Shown here piece by piece: positions 31,820-43,600 of a DNA stretch of 64,000 nt. The translations under genes were made by a program, and so were the position numbers. The stretch lies in the NCBI GenBank assembly GCA_013372555.1, contig JAAPAX010000008.1:1612001-1676000 (forward strand), in the 5' to 3' direction. The notes below the pieces were generated by a model. It saw only the letters and a list, made by a program, of their open reading frames with translations, ran no database searches and was not told where the DNA came from. Positions within the stretch are counted from its first letter, which is position 1. Each line of letters starts with the position of its first letter. Origin of the DNA: Elsinoe arachidis. Taxonomy: Eukaryota; Ascomycota; Dothideomycetes; Myriangiales; Elsinoaceae.

Positions 31820-34508
31820 TTATACGCTAGCTGTATCTTCATCATCACTCAATCCGAGACTTCCGGTGCCAAAAGTGGCATCACACCAATCTGCAAAAAC
31901 GTCGCTGCTCCATATCTCATCCTCTCTACCCTTCCCCTTCTTACTCAGCTTGCCGAGCTTGACCGGTCCTTTGCCTTCTGCTTGCAAGTCTACCCAATCT
32001 TCATAAGCCAGAATGACCTGATCCTTGACGGCTGCCACGAGTGTCTCCCTTGTTCTCAGATCATCGATGTACTCCTCCAACTTCTTCCGTAGAAACAGGA
32101 CGTCCTTCTCTGCCAACCCTCGTACTGCTGTTGTCGCCCGCTTGGGATCCATTGCGTTATCTTTCGACTTCCTCGTTCCAGACAACTCTGTCAATGGCGC
32201 TGTGATCCTGCTGGAGAAGCTGTTCACGAAATCATTGATGACTGTTCGCAGTCGTCCATCTAGCTCTGCCTTTGCATCCAGCATGTTTTCAACCACTCGT
32301 GGGAGGAGCCCACCAGAGGCCAAATTGTACCACGTGTTTGGGTTCCAAAGTCCTCCGCGATCACGCAGTTCATAGAAAGTGTTGGTCAAGCTTGAAAAGT
32401 CAAAGGTGATCTCTGGAGCAACAAACTCAATGTCGAATGCCACAATCTGCTGCTTGAGTCGTAGCAGATGTGAGATGAGAAAGAGGTTTGCATCAGTCGG
32501 GGACACCTTTGAGGCGATCTGTGTCGAAGCACTGACCAGAGAGAGAGTAGTGCTGTGCACAATGCGATGGGCGAGATCGTCAAACACTGAAGACTGAGCC
32601 GCTATTAGCATGTGGAGATAAAGACTGCGGTCATTAAACTTACATTGACAAGCCGATAGATCCTGCTGAGCAGTCGGATCGCCTTTGGCAGCGTTGGATA
32701 CCAATCAGTGCTTGACTTGTCGAGATGAGCCCAGTGGCTATCATCAAGATCGGCGTCATCCTTGTCGGCAGTTGTTGGAGTGAGTATGGAATTGTCTGTA
32801 CCATTCTTGGTCGCCTTGCGACCTGACAAGACAGGCTGTTTGCCGTTGACTCCAGCAGATGATCTTCTTCGTGCTGCTCGCGGGTATGCAAGGTCTTCTG
32901 GTTTTGGCTTGTAGTACTCAATGTCGTCCCGTAACACACTCATGGCGAGGAACACCAGACGTGTCTGAGCGTCGGCGAGGGCAGGCTGTACCAATGCGGC
33001 GAAATTGAGCTTCCTCCCATGATGTCCATTCGTGTATCCATTATCTAGATCGTCGTCTTCGTCTTCATTCTCCACAAAGCTAGTTTGCAAAAATGTACAC
33101 AGCTCGCAGAGCTTGGAGAGCTTTGTCTCATGGATGATGCGTGGCCGAACATAGTCGAATAAAGGCTCGCACATGGACTCGAGAAAGTCATAGACTCCGC
33201 CATCGACGACGAACCACTCACACCAGAGATCGTACTCGTCTAGGCAGATACCACGTATGAACCCGATAGCGCCACGAGAGAACGAGACCAGATCCCTGAC
33301 TGAGCTATCCACTGCCGCAATCTCCGACATCTTTTTGGCCACAATCGGCAGTATGAGTCGTCCTCGAGTCGCCGAGTAGCTCTGGTACATTTCATTCATA
33401 AGACTCTGATACTCAGCTTCGCCTTCAGCTTCCGCATTCGCAGGAGGTACAGCTCGCTTCAGTATCTCAAGACCAAGATCTCGAAGTTCCGGCGCAGTCA
33501 CTCGGAACTTGGCATAGAGCAGAGCAGATTGAGTCGTGTCGTTAAGCTGTTTGTCGGCTATTCGTCGTGATACATCGGCGGCAAGCGACCTTAGCGTCTC
33601 AGTAAAATGGACGCGAATCAGGGTCAAAGCCCGAGTAAGCAAAAGTCGGTAGCGTGCTTGGTATGTTGCTGCTTCGCGTTGTTTTGGATGTCCTTGCATG
33701 TAGTCCAGACACGAGTCCAGATTTGCTAGCATTTCGGGAAATTCGCTTCTTGTGACTACGCTCGTTGCTCCCGGGGCATTGAGTCGGCGAGTGATGGGTT
33801 CGAGGTAAGCATAGTATTGTACATTCTCTTTAATGTCGTCCGCGAGTTTGGTCATCCGCTTCTGCTCGGCGATTATGCTCTGACATTGCTGGTGAAAGGC
33901 GTGGGTCTGCTCTTCGACGATACGGAAGGATTCGGACAGGGAGCTCAACAGGTTCAGAGAGGAAGTTGTGCTTTCGAGCAGGGAGTCCAGGTGATTCTGA
34001 GATATCTCGAGTTGGTCATGATATAATCTGAGGAAGCATGTCAGTCTATCAAGTGTTCCCATGCTCGGTATGCATCTTGACCTACTCGTAATCTTCGTGG
34101 CTCGCATGATATAGATCATCCTCAATGCTGCTATCATCCACATGATGTCGCCGATAGGTACTACCGACAGCCTCAACAGAGTCTATGCTTCTCCGTCGAT
34201 CCAGCTGTCCTGAGCCAGATTTGGGAATTGTGAAGCTTGCGAGATCATGCCATGATGTCGCTCTGGGTAGGCGTTCCGCTTGAGGTGGTCCAGTGGTCAG
34301 ATCCTCCTCATGCCTAGATTCGAGGATAGGATCTACAATCACATCAGGCCCTGTCGAATCCTGGCCAATATCAGACCAGAACGAACCAGTATAGGAAAGA
34401 CACTCTTACGTTTATTGGCTGAAGCAATGAAGCTCGCCGTCGATGTCCCGCCTTGTCCTCACGAGCAGACGAGCTCGGCACAAAGCTGCTGAGCCAAGCT
34501 TCGTCCAT
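31820..34508 (-). CDS. COG3: Conserved oligomeric Golgi complex subunit 3
   Basis: Four exons on the minus strand, 34508-34410, 34360-34086, 34027-32644 and 32593-31820, give 843 residues with consistent phases. The first exon starts MDEAWLSSFVPSSSAREDKA. Residues 1-124 are polar and low in structure. From residue 125 the Sec34/COG3 domain begins (ENVQYYAYLEPITRRLNAPG, YQARYRLLLTRALTLIRVHF), continuing through the helical C-terminal half (YDLWCEWFVVDGG, LLRLKQQIVAFDIEFVAPE). COG3 is a core lobe A subunit of the COG tether, which acts in retrograde traffic within the Golgi. The acceptor at 34361 was chosen because it alone keeps phase; the acceptor ten bases further downstream would shift the frame. 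Introns are 49, 58 and 50 nt and lack the GGTAATAGT motif. Intact. Confidence 0.9.
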
Positions 34509-34705
34509 GGTATATTGCGGCGAAGCATTGATGCTTCACGTGCTGCAATTGCTATGCTGAACACATTCAAGTCGCTCCTGTTGACCCGCAATTCAAGGCC
34601 AGCATGTCGGGAACATTTTCGAGAGGTCCGACCTCGGGAGGCCGGGACTAAGCGAACGAATCAATGAGGTGCCCATACTGGTGACGTAGGGAGGCTTATA
34701 TGTTC
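34509..34705. other. COG3 upstream region
   Basis: Normal-composition promoter-length sequence between the COG3 start and the left end of the DDE element. Confidence 0.55.
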
Positions 34706-34706
34706 T

Positions 34707-34716
34707 AAACCGCCAA
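34707..34716 (+). repeat. DDE element left terminal repeat
   Basis: AAACCGCCAA, inverted at 39167-39176. Confidence 0.65.
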
Positions 34717-34829
34717 TTTAACTAACTTTTATTTATTTACACCTGCGAATTTGCTCAATATTCACGTTCTATTAGTTATTACTTACTCTTATACTTGCTA
34801 GTGGACTTGCTAATAGTCTAAATAGTTAT

Positions 34830-36120
34830 TATTCGTCATGCTATACTTACGTATCGATTTTGAGGCCTATTAGCCTTTAATCTAGCGCTAGATTGTCCTC
34901 GATAACCTCGATCAATCGACAGTTGTTAACTACTTATATAACGTCTTCTATATTAAGGTATCTTTACGATCTCTATAGCAGTAGTTAAAGTATTAGAGCA
35001 TTATAACGAGGCTACTAGCTATAGATTTACTAGAGTTATAAGCTTAGATTATGTCGATGTTTAGTAAGGCTATAGAAAAGGACGATCTAATACTAAGGAT
35101 ATTATATAACAAGGGCTAGCTAAACCTTTTAAAGCGTTAGCTTTAACGCCTTCGGCTAGCTATAGGTCTCTATAAATAGATAGACGCTATAGACGAGAAA
35201 GAGATATAAGTATACATAAGGGAGGCTTTATAAGAGTTGCTAGATAAAGGCTTAGAGAACTTAGGATATCGTATACTAGCCGAGGAGCTAAGGAAGAGGT
35301 ATAATCTAGTAGATATATAAGTTATAACTTGCTACTTAACTTGTAGCTTAACTTGTAGCTTCCTTTAGTGTTTATCTCGGCATCTATCTTAGCGTCTATC
35401 TCGTACCTATGCCGCTAGCGATCTAACTTATAGTTCGACTTGTAGCTTACAACTCGTAGTGCTAGAGTAATATAGCTTAATTGCGAGCTTAATCTAGAGA
35501 GTGTTAGTAGTTGCCTTTATACTATTAATTACTACTATAGCGCTCTTATTACGCTAGAGCTAAACTATTGCTAGTCGCTTAACGTCTATTGTAAGTTCGA
35601 GAGGGTCGGTATCTAAGTGTACGCCGCGATAGACATGTACTTATAGTACATCCTCTAGCTTTATGTTAGTATTACTAGACGTATAGAAAACTTAGTTACT
35701 GCTTAATATCTCTATTATCTCGAGGCTACTAGTATTATACTATATAAGGTATAATCTAATTAAGGTGCTAAAATGCTAATTATAGTAGATTTGTACTACG
35801 CTATTACTAGACAAGTTTAAGTAAATCTCGTAGCCTTTATAGACTACTATTAGTATAGCACTAGTAAAATAAACTAGCGAATTAAATCGTAGTAGTCGCA
35901 AATAGCAAAAGGAGCTATAAACAACTAGCGTGACTACTTTACCGAGCTAGTTACTAAGGAGGTGTTTATAGGCGATAGTCTATTAGATTGTATTATTCTA
36001 CTCGCTATCTATATACTAATTATCCGCTATAAGCTATAAGAGTTTACTCTCTACTAGAACTTCTATAAGATCTATAAGTAGCGTAATTAGCCTTATATTG
36101 TTCATAGCTAACTAGTTTAT
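34830..36120 (+). pseudogene. integrase-core (retroviral-type DDE) gene remnant
   Basis: The plus-strand frame at about 35610-36110 reads YAAIDMY, YVSITRRIE, then IDYYXYSTSKINXRIKS, AKGAINNXRDYFTELVTKEV and IRYKLXEFTLYXN (X marks stops). The order AID(x)Y, a second acid-bearing segment, then N-R-I-E/K is that of integrase-core domain proteins found in single copies and in elements of fungi. Upstream sequence from 34830 (LRIDFEA...) belongs to the same frame family. The catalytic Glu reads Lys and there are many stops. Confidence 0.55.
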
Positions 36121-39100
36121 ATATATAAGTAGCTAGAGATATAGGAGAGCAAGTAATATAGTATACAAGTTAAACTACAAGTTCTTAGTAAGTTCCTTAC
36201 CGAGGCTAAAAAGTTTAGTTCGTAGCGCTCTTAGCAATTTATAACTCTAGATAGCGCTCTCTATACTTTCTTTTTAAGTACTTGCGCTAACTTGCTAAGG
36301 TAGATATTAAAGAATATTTACTAGCTAAAACACTCTAGTAGTGTTATAAAGTCGTCGTCTAAGAGTTTAGTACTATACTAACTAGTAGTAGTGCTAATTC
36401 TAAGGGCTATTACCTTTATTAACTAGTATATCTTTATCTCTACTAGGCCGCCTACGTCTATATTGCCCTTAGCAATGTTAATCTAGAACTAGTCGAGTTA
36501 GATAAGCTCTATTAAAGTAGCGTTATTAGGCTAGAGGTTGTTATGTTATTTAAGGCACTAACTAGTAAGGAAGGTAATATAGACTTTAGATAATCAAAAA
36601 GAGCATAGTTTCCCCTTCTCTCCTTACTCTTCTTTCTCTTTGCTTGCCCTTTATAGACTTGCTACTATACTCGTAGCTAACTCGTAGTAATATATTAGCG
36701 CCGGAGTAGACACTCTACTACCTAAAGTAGAGCATTTATTACAATAAGGCTATAGGCTAATATACCTTTTGTAGTAGCTATAGCGCTAAAAACTCTAACG
36801 TACTAACTAGTAAAGGCTTTATAAGGACTAGCTAGTAGAGGAGTTCGTTAGATTCTCTCTCCTCTAGCTATTTAACCTTACTATTACTAGCCGCGAGCTT
36901 GTCTATAAGTTAGTAGCGAGTATAGACTCCGCTAGTATAGCTACTGCTAACTACTACCTCTATAGCCTTTACCTCTCTCCCCTCCGCTACTATTTAATAG
37001 CGCCGGATCTGTGTAGCTAATAGACTACCTTAGGCTAACGCTAGCACTCGTACGCTATTATCTAGAGGCTAATTAGTAGTATTAACGCCGCTAGTTAATC
37101 TATTTAAATTTTACGTCCTAGTTAAAGCTTACACGTAATTAGCTAAGGTAATGTATAATAAGTATATACCTATTTAGACGTTCGAAGCGGCTAAGATATA
37201 CGAAGAATAGAACGACAGCTTCTATAAGCAAGAGTTTAATACGTAGAGAGATAATAGGCTATAAGGTAAAGCCTTTATTGTCTTTCTTTTAACTTGTAGT
37301 AATAATTATTACTTTAAATCTTAGACGATAGTCTTCGAGCACTTCGATAGCGCCTTCCTCTACACTAGCTAGAGCTCTACTACTAATGCGCTACGAAGGC
37401 TTACAAAAGCCTCCTTAGTAGCTATAGAAGACCTCGGTAGCCTTATTATACTATTTATAGTAAAGGCCTCGAAGAAAAAGAATAGTAATTATAGCGAGGC
37501 TATCTACATTATTATAATCTATATATAGTAGGTTAAGGGACTTAAAAAGGCGCTAGCGAGTTACGCTATAAGTTGTACTCTAAGTACTACGCCGAGCACT
37601 AGGCTAATTAAGAAAGAGCTAGAGCTACTTAAGACTATAAGTCCTCGTAGTTAACTCGCTATTATAACTTATACTAACCTTATTTAGTAACTCTACTAAG
37701 ATTAACTCTCTAAATTTACTAACCTAACTAGAGACAATAATAATCTCTATTTTACTATCGAACGTTCCCTTCTAACTATAGAGTTGTCTAATAATTTAGA
37801 GCTAGATAAGCTAGATAAGGAGGTAGAGAAGTAGGAGGAGGAGCTTAAGAAGGACTAAGAGAAGGCTATACTAGTAATGCCGGAGAAGAGGGAGATATAA
37901 TTAAGATAAAGAAAGAAGCGAAGGGTAGTATAATACTAGTTCTCGGCTGCTAACTTAGATTACAAGTTAGACTACGAGTTAGACTACGAGTTAGACTACG
38001 AGTCGAATTATAAGCTAGATTTAGCTTAGATTACGAGCTAGATTTAGGTTGTCTAATATATAGTAGTACTCGTAGGAGACTCGTAGTTATGTTTATAGTT
38101 TATAAGAGGGAAAAGCACGTCTATTAGGTATTATTTATAAGTACAAAAAAGGCTCTAGTGATTAAGGTAAGCTAAGGTGCTACTTAATATTAGTAAGCGT
38201 GTTCTCTACTATGTTATAGTTATCTTCGAGAGTTACTACCCTTACCTCTAGCGCTGCCTTTTCTACCTCTAAAATAGTAACTCGCTACTTACTTATAGCT
38301 AGACTCGTAGCTAGATCTGCTATAGATAGGCTAGTAGTAGTAGTAGTATTTTCTCTCTTCTCTTTCTCTTTCTTAATCTTCCTCTCTACGTTATAATAGG
38401 ATTTATTATTTCTTTTATAGAAGACATACGCCTCCTTCTTCTCCTTAAATACCTAGTAAGGATAGTTATGCTTAACGTACTCTTTATACAGTTTTAGAGC
38501 TAGTACTTCTTCTTCTATCTCTATAATATAGCTAGCTATATCTATATAACGAAGTAATTAATAGGTATTATACCTCTACGAGAAATGACAGAGGTAAGCT
38601 AGCTTAGCCTCGAAAGCGGTAACTCTAAAGAACTAGAAATTAGACAATATAGTAGTTGTCGAGTAGTAGTATCCTCTATAAGTTATTAGTAAGTGCTCTA
38701 CAAGTATAGATATCTAGCTAATCTTACGCTATGCTTATAGTAAAGGACCGCCCCTAAAGAGCGACCTAATTATGCTTGTAATATTAAAGGTCAAAAAATT
38801 AACTAAGCGTAGCGTAGTACTTAGTAGAGATAGAGGAGATAGAGAGGACAATAGTAGCGAGGTTATAGCGAGTAATACTATAAGTATAGTAGCGAGTCTA
38901 TATTACAAGTACGGTATATAGAGGTTATTTACTATCGAACTTGTTAGCCTTAAAGCCTAATCTACGACCTAAACAACTATAATAAATTATAGTAGTAGAC
39001 TATTAAATAAGATAATATAATAAAAATACTCCCTTAGAGAGCTTTTCTAATACTCTAATTTACCTTAGAATGCTTTAAAAGCGCGTAAAAAGAAGGATTA

Positions 39101-39140
39101 ATAGCGCTAGAGAGGTCGTAAAAAGTGGTATTAGTGAGGT
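36120..39140. other. remainder of the DDE element
   Basis: 3 kb of RIP-mutated sequence with broken plus-strand frames of unknown identity. A 12-bp tandem repeat GTTAGACTACGA lies near 37965-38003, and TAACTTGTAGCTT repeats lie near 35330-35460. Confidence 0.45.
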
Positions 39141-39166
39141 TTGTTTATTTACAAAGTTCAAAAGTT

Positions 39167-39176
39167 TTGGCGGTTT
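39167..39176 (-). repeat. DDE element right terminal repeat
   Basis: Inverted copy of AAACCGCCAA; 154 bp before the FMP25-like start codon. Confidence 0.65.
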
Positions 39177-39330
39177 GGCACGTACAAGCTGCCGTCGTGA
39201 CGTCTGGATGGTCAGGGTTCACTCATGATGAGATCTTTTGAGCCTATCTGTGTTTCGGCGATCAGATCTGATTCGGTCTAACAACTTGCGTTCGTTCTTC
39301 ATTCTTTCCACCATAAGTTTTCATACGACC

Positions 39331-41112
39331 ATGCAGAGAGGACGAGTCATCCCGGAAGCAGTATCAAAAGGTTCACGAACAGTCTCGACACGATCGAGGC
39401 TTCATTATCGACACCAGAATGGACGACTAGCTACTTCTACTGCATATGCCAACCGACGGCAGCAACATTTCTTCAGATCTGTCGTTGCCGTAGCCTTTGC
39501 TGGTGGTGTGGCGACAGCATCACAGTACTACCTCAACAATCATCGATTCATACGCGAAGGTCATGCAGAGACATTGGAAGAGACGGAGCTCCAATTTGAA
39601 CAATCAAAGAAGAGAAAGGGTGCTTCCAAGGAGGAGATCAGAGACTTGATCAGTTCACAACATCTGCAAGTCAAAAGGTCTTGGGAAAATCCTGGAGTTT
39701 ATGCCTGGGGAAGCAATGCTGGAAGAGTGGTTGCTCCTGATTCAACAGAAGCATTTATCAAAACTCCTCGGCGGATGAAGTGGTTCGACAACCAGTTACT
39801 GAGAGATCTCAAGCTTGACAAAATGTTTGGTGCCGCCATCGACGAGTACGGCAATTTGCTACAGTGGGGTACTGCATACGCACAGGACTGTATGGCTCCA
39901 GCAAAGACATTACGAGGGAAAGACCTCGTGTCGCTATCTGTGTCGCGGGATCGCATCATCGCACTTTCATCGTCTGGCAAGGTCTACTCAGTGCCTGTGT
40001 CGAGGGAAGATCAAGAAGCTGGGAGCAAACCGAGTGAGGCAAGCTGGATACCCTTCTGGAACGGCAAGTCTCCCATCAGCTACAGGAAGATTGCTCCCAA
40101 GGATCTGGCATGGAACGAGAAGGTCACAAAGGTGACAAGCGGTCTTGAGCATATGCTCATGATCACGAACAAGGGCCGCATATTCTCGGCTGCGGCAGCT
40201 TCTGATTCGTTTCCTGCTCGGGGTCAACTTGGGATACCAGGTCTCACCTGGCTAACGAAGCCGGATGGGCCGTACGATATGCCTCATGAGATCAAGACAC
40301 TCAAGGGCTTTGAGATGACAGATATCGCTTGCGGCGACTACCACAGCTTAGCGCTGGACAAAGAGGGGCGTGTCTTTGGCTTTGGTGACAACAGCTCTGG
40401 ACAGCTTGGATTTGAGTACAGCTCTGAAGCCAACGCAGTTGACGTACCGACGCTGCTCCCAACTACCAAGCTCTATTCAGGATCGTCACAAACGCCAAAA
40501 GTCACGTCCCTCGCAGCTGGAGGATCGAATTCCTACTTTACGATAGATGCCACCAAAGTTGCACCCCCAGGTGCCACTGCCGAGGAGATTCGGGGTGTAG
40601 GTCGCGTCTCTGCAGACACATTTTCCTTTGGGTCTGGTATTTGGGGAAACCTTGGAAATGGCCGATGGACTCACGTTCAATCCACACCGACCAAGATCCC
40701 GTCACTGTCGTCACTATTCGAGTATGATGAGATCAAGAATCAGACCATCCCCATCCGATTGGCCTACCTCAGCGTCGGTGCAACCCATGCAGCCGCGGTG
40801 ATGGACAATGTGACCTACATGGATGCCTCGGCCAAGAGCTCAGAGAACGACACAAACTGGGGTGCAGATATTGTCTTCTGGGGCAACAATGAATTCTTCC
40901 AATTAGGCACCGGGAAGAGGAACAATGTAAGCACGCCCACCTACATTCAACCCTTGGACCAAGTGGCCGAGCGGAAAGTCCGTGGCAAGGAAGAACACCG
41001 ATTCCATATTACGCCGAGAAAGACGGTCCGCTTAGGTGATGGACGAAAGAGATCCATAGAGCAACGGGTGGAGTGTGGTCGTGGTTGCACGGCGGTTTAC
41101 TCGAAAGCCTAG
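39331..41112 (+). CDS. FMP25: mitochondrial RCC1-repeat protein, FMP25-like
   Basis: Single exon, 593 residues from the ATG at 39331; the open frame further upstream has no ATG. The N terminus is Arg/Ser-rich without acidic residues (MQRGRVIPEAVSKGSRTVST), a mitochondrial presequence, followed by a membrane segment at about residues 48-69 (VVAVAFAGGVATAS). Residues 120-590 hold RCC1-type repeats: PGVYAWGSNAG, YGNLLQWG, EGRVFGFGDNSSGQLGFE, FSFGSGIWGNLGNGRW, DIVFWGNNEFFQLGTGKRNN. This arrangement matches yeast Fmp25, an inner-membrane protein needed for assembly of respiratory complex III. Intact, with normal codon use. The DDE element ends about 155 bp upstream and so takes up much of the promoter space. 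Confidence 0.85.
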   Translation: MQRGRVIPEAVSKGSRTVSTRSRLHYRHQNGRLATSTAYANRRQQHFFRSVVAVAFAGGVATASQYYLNNHRFIREGHAETLEETELQFEQSKKRKGASKEEIRDLISSQHLQVKRSWENPGVYAWGSNAGRVVAPDSTEAFIKTPRRMKWFDNQLLRDLKLDKMFGAAIDEYGNLLQWGTAYAQDCMAPAKTLRGKDLVSLSVSRDRIIALSSSGKVYSVPVSREDQEAGSKPSEASWIPFWNGKSPISYRKIAPKDLAWNEKVTKVTSGLEHMLMITNKGRIFSAAAASDSFPARGQLGIPGLTWLTKPDGPYDMPHEIKTLKGFEMTDIACGDYHSLALDKEGRVFGFGDNSSGQLGFEYSSEANAVDVPTLLPTTKLYSGSSQTPKVTSLAAGGSNSYFTIDATKVAPPGATAEEIRGVGRVSADTFSFGSGIWGNLGNGRWTHVQSTPTKIPSLSSLFEYDEIKNQTIPIRLAYLSVGATHAAAVMDNVTYMDASAKSSENDTNWGADIVFWGNNEFFQLGTGKRNNVSTPTYIQPLDQVAERKVRGKEEHRFHITPRKTVRLGDGRKRSIEQRVECGRGCTAVYSKA

Positions 41113-41435
41113 ATCACACTTCTTGATGGCTATAAAGTTTGTACAGACAACGTTATGACGGAATGCAAAGAATAGTTCTCAACTGGTTGAATTCGTTATT
41201 GGCAACGCCTCATCAACTGTTGCGCTTTTCCGGGAAGGTCGGCTTGGTTCCTCTGCCAAATAACAGTCGGACTGCCTTGGGCAATGTCATTGATGGAAAG
41301 TATGCTACTCTAACGTCGGCTGCGAACTCCTGCAAGAATGCTGCATGCAGAATTGCTGTCCGGTGCTAGTAGTGAAACGTCTTTCGAAGAGTGCTGAGCT
41401 TTGGCTCGGCATGCCACTGTACCGAGCATTGTGTA
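41113..41435. other. downstream region of FMP25-like gene
   Basis: Normal composition, probably 3' UTR and spacer. Short plus-strand frames (41139-41369) are not supported. Confidence 0.55.
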
Positions 41436-41640
41436 CAGTCGAAGCTGTCTATAACGATTGTCCGAGTAACGATAATCTGGATATTACGGTACCATCCTCG
41501 TGTCACCGATATTTTTGTATGGGAAAATCGCGATATCTGGATATACCGATTACGATACTATTTTGGCGAGGCTATAACGATAAACTATACCCGATTAGGA
41601 AGTTATCTAGCCTAAAAGGGTGAAAAGCTTGGCGAAGCTC
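41436..41640 (+). mobile_element. possible pogo/Tigger-like terminal region
   Basis: Starts with TA then CAGTCGAAGCTGTCTATAACG, the style of pogo/Tigger termini (TA target, CAGT start, TATAACGA repeats). TATAACGAT and CGATATCTGGATAT strings recur up to 41580. The matching right end was not found in the window, so this may be a solo or truncated end, or the left end of the element that carries the dioxygenase-like remnant. Confidence 0.35.
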
Positions 41641-43600
41641 TCTCCCACTTGTAGTAGGCTAGGCCTAATAAGGGTCTTTTAGTCTGTCTAGCCTACTAAG
41701 CTACTCTCTAGGTGACGATAATCTAGCTATAATAGTTAAGGAGCTTAGTTACTAGGCTAATAGTATAGCTAGCTTTAACTATATACGAACTTACCTATTC
41801 TCTAGTAGCTCTAGTATTAGTGCTATCCCTAGCTATACGTAAGAGTATATAAGTACTTGTTAGTAATTCTATTCTATAGAGACGTAGTATAGGTAGTCTA
41901 GTTAACTAGTATCGAGTCTTATTATAGTATAGACAATTTCCATTAATAGAGAATAAGGTTACTACTACTTCTCTCTCTATTCTTATATTAGAACTTAGTA
42001 GCAAGTAAGATACTATAAGATACCTCTATAGTAGACTCTCTATATACTATTAGCCTCGTGAAACTAGCCTTTAATAGTATATCTAGATTAATAGTATATT
42101 AAATAAGGTAGTATAATTACTAGTAAACTACTTAATTTAGTACTCTATTATCTTATAAAGAAGTTATAAATTCGAGGCTACCTTATTAAAGCTCTTGAGT
42201 GTACTTAAATAACCTTTTAATAATCCTCTATCTCCTTTAGTAGCTTATAGTTATACTCCTCTAACTACTCTTTATAGAGCTAAAGCCTTATAAGTGCTAT
42301 AAGAGTGTTAGTATATACTATATATTATAGTACCTCTACTACCTTCTCTTCCTCCTTATACTCTAGTACTAGAGTATATTACTCTATAATAGCTTAAAGG
42401 AAGGCCTCGCTAAGCTCCTCTATAGTATTCTTAATAACCTTCTCTTCTAGCTAAAGTAGACTAGTAATTATAATAGCTAGATTAATAACTTTAGTAAGCT
42501 AGAGTGCTTTAAGCTACTATAATACCTTCGCCTCTATCTCTTAATTAATCGCTTTTAGTAGGAGGTTATACTACTTCCTTTATTACCTCTAGAAGGTAAT
42601 AGACTCTTTAACTAGACTAAGGAGTATTAAATAAAGCTAATAGTTAGAGATTATAGTTACTAAGACCTTATTCTAAGCCTATATAGTATCTTAGATTACT
42701 TTAAGTATATTAATTATTTATATTAGATTATATAAGAGTTCGATTTCTTTAAGTATATAAGCTAGCTAGCGCTTTCGATAGTATACTTTAAAGGCTCGAA
42801 TTATGCCTTAATCTAGAGGCTAGTATTTACTTGTAGAGTTTACTAGTAGCTAGATAATCTCGATATTAGATAGTTTATATTAAATTACCTTAACTACGTA
42901 CTTGTATACTATTATAGAGTAGGTTGCTTCCTAGTATCGAGTAGAGATATTCTACTCTTGTTACTACTATTACGTTAAAGGTACTAGTCTATTACACTTG
43001 TAAAGCTGTAATACTATATTAATTGTCTATAATACTATCTCTATATACTAATATTACTTTATAATAATAGCTATAGGTTACCTAACCTACTTCCTAGTCT
43101 ATAATAACTATTCTCTTTCTACTAGTGTCTATCCTAGATATAAATAGTAACTATACTATATATTCTTTATATTAGATACTTACCTATCTAGATAGCCTTT
43201 CCTTAGAGACCTTAAATAAGACTACCCTTAACTATATAGATAATAGCTACCTCTACGTTCTACTTCTATTTAATAATAAATATAACTACAAGTATTAGAA
43301 GATACTAGTATCTATTTGTAATTAGTAGCTACTTCCTTAGTCTCCTTACGTTACTACTATTAAATAGCTAACTTCTCTCTAGTAAGCTTCTTATCCTTAT
43401 TGTTAAATAAGTCTAATACTCTATTCTCTTCTTTGTTACTTTTATTATTGTTTCTCTCTATACTCTTACTCTTACCTTCTACTATAGTAGTATTCTTACT
43501 CTCTAGATCTAGATTATTATAAGGTATAGTCTTTATCTTCTATTCCTTATATTAAAAGAACAAATAAGCTCTAGTATAATACTACTTCTTATACTTCTTA
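41641..43600. other. RIP-mutated sequence, unidentified
   Basis: Moderately AT-rich with broken frames on both strands. Lys/Glu-rich coiled-coil-like stretches are visible on the minus strand. Nothing recognised. Confidence 0.45.

Larger units (their letters stand above)
34706..39177. mobile_element. RIP-mutated DNA element with DDE integrase-like core
   Basis: AT-rich block of 4.5 kb bounded by the inverted repeat AAACCGCCAA (34707-34716, inverted at 39167-39176). Flanking 34706 (T) and 39177 (G) would pair but for one transition. AT-rich TTATTTATTTA follows on the left and is mirrored on the right. The block edges coincide with the change in composition. A plus-strand integrase-like core lies inside. 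No clear target duplication was found, so the exact ends are provisional. Confidence 0.6.

Noticed and set aside
39238..39330. Upstream extension of the FMP25-like frame
   Set aside because: It begins at TTG without an ATG; the ATG at 39331 gives a good mitochondrial presequence.
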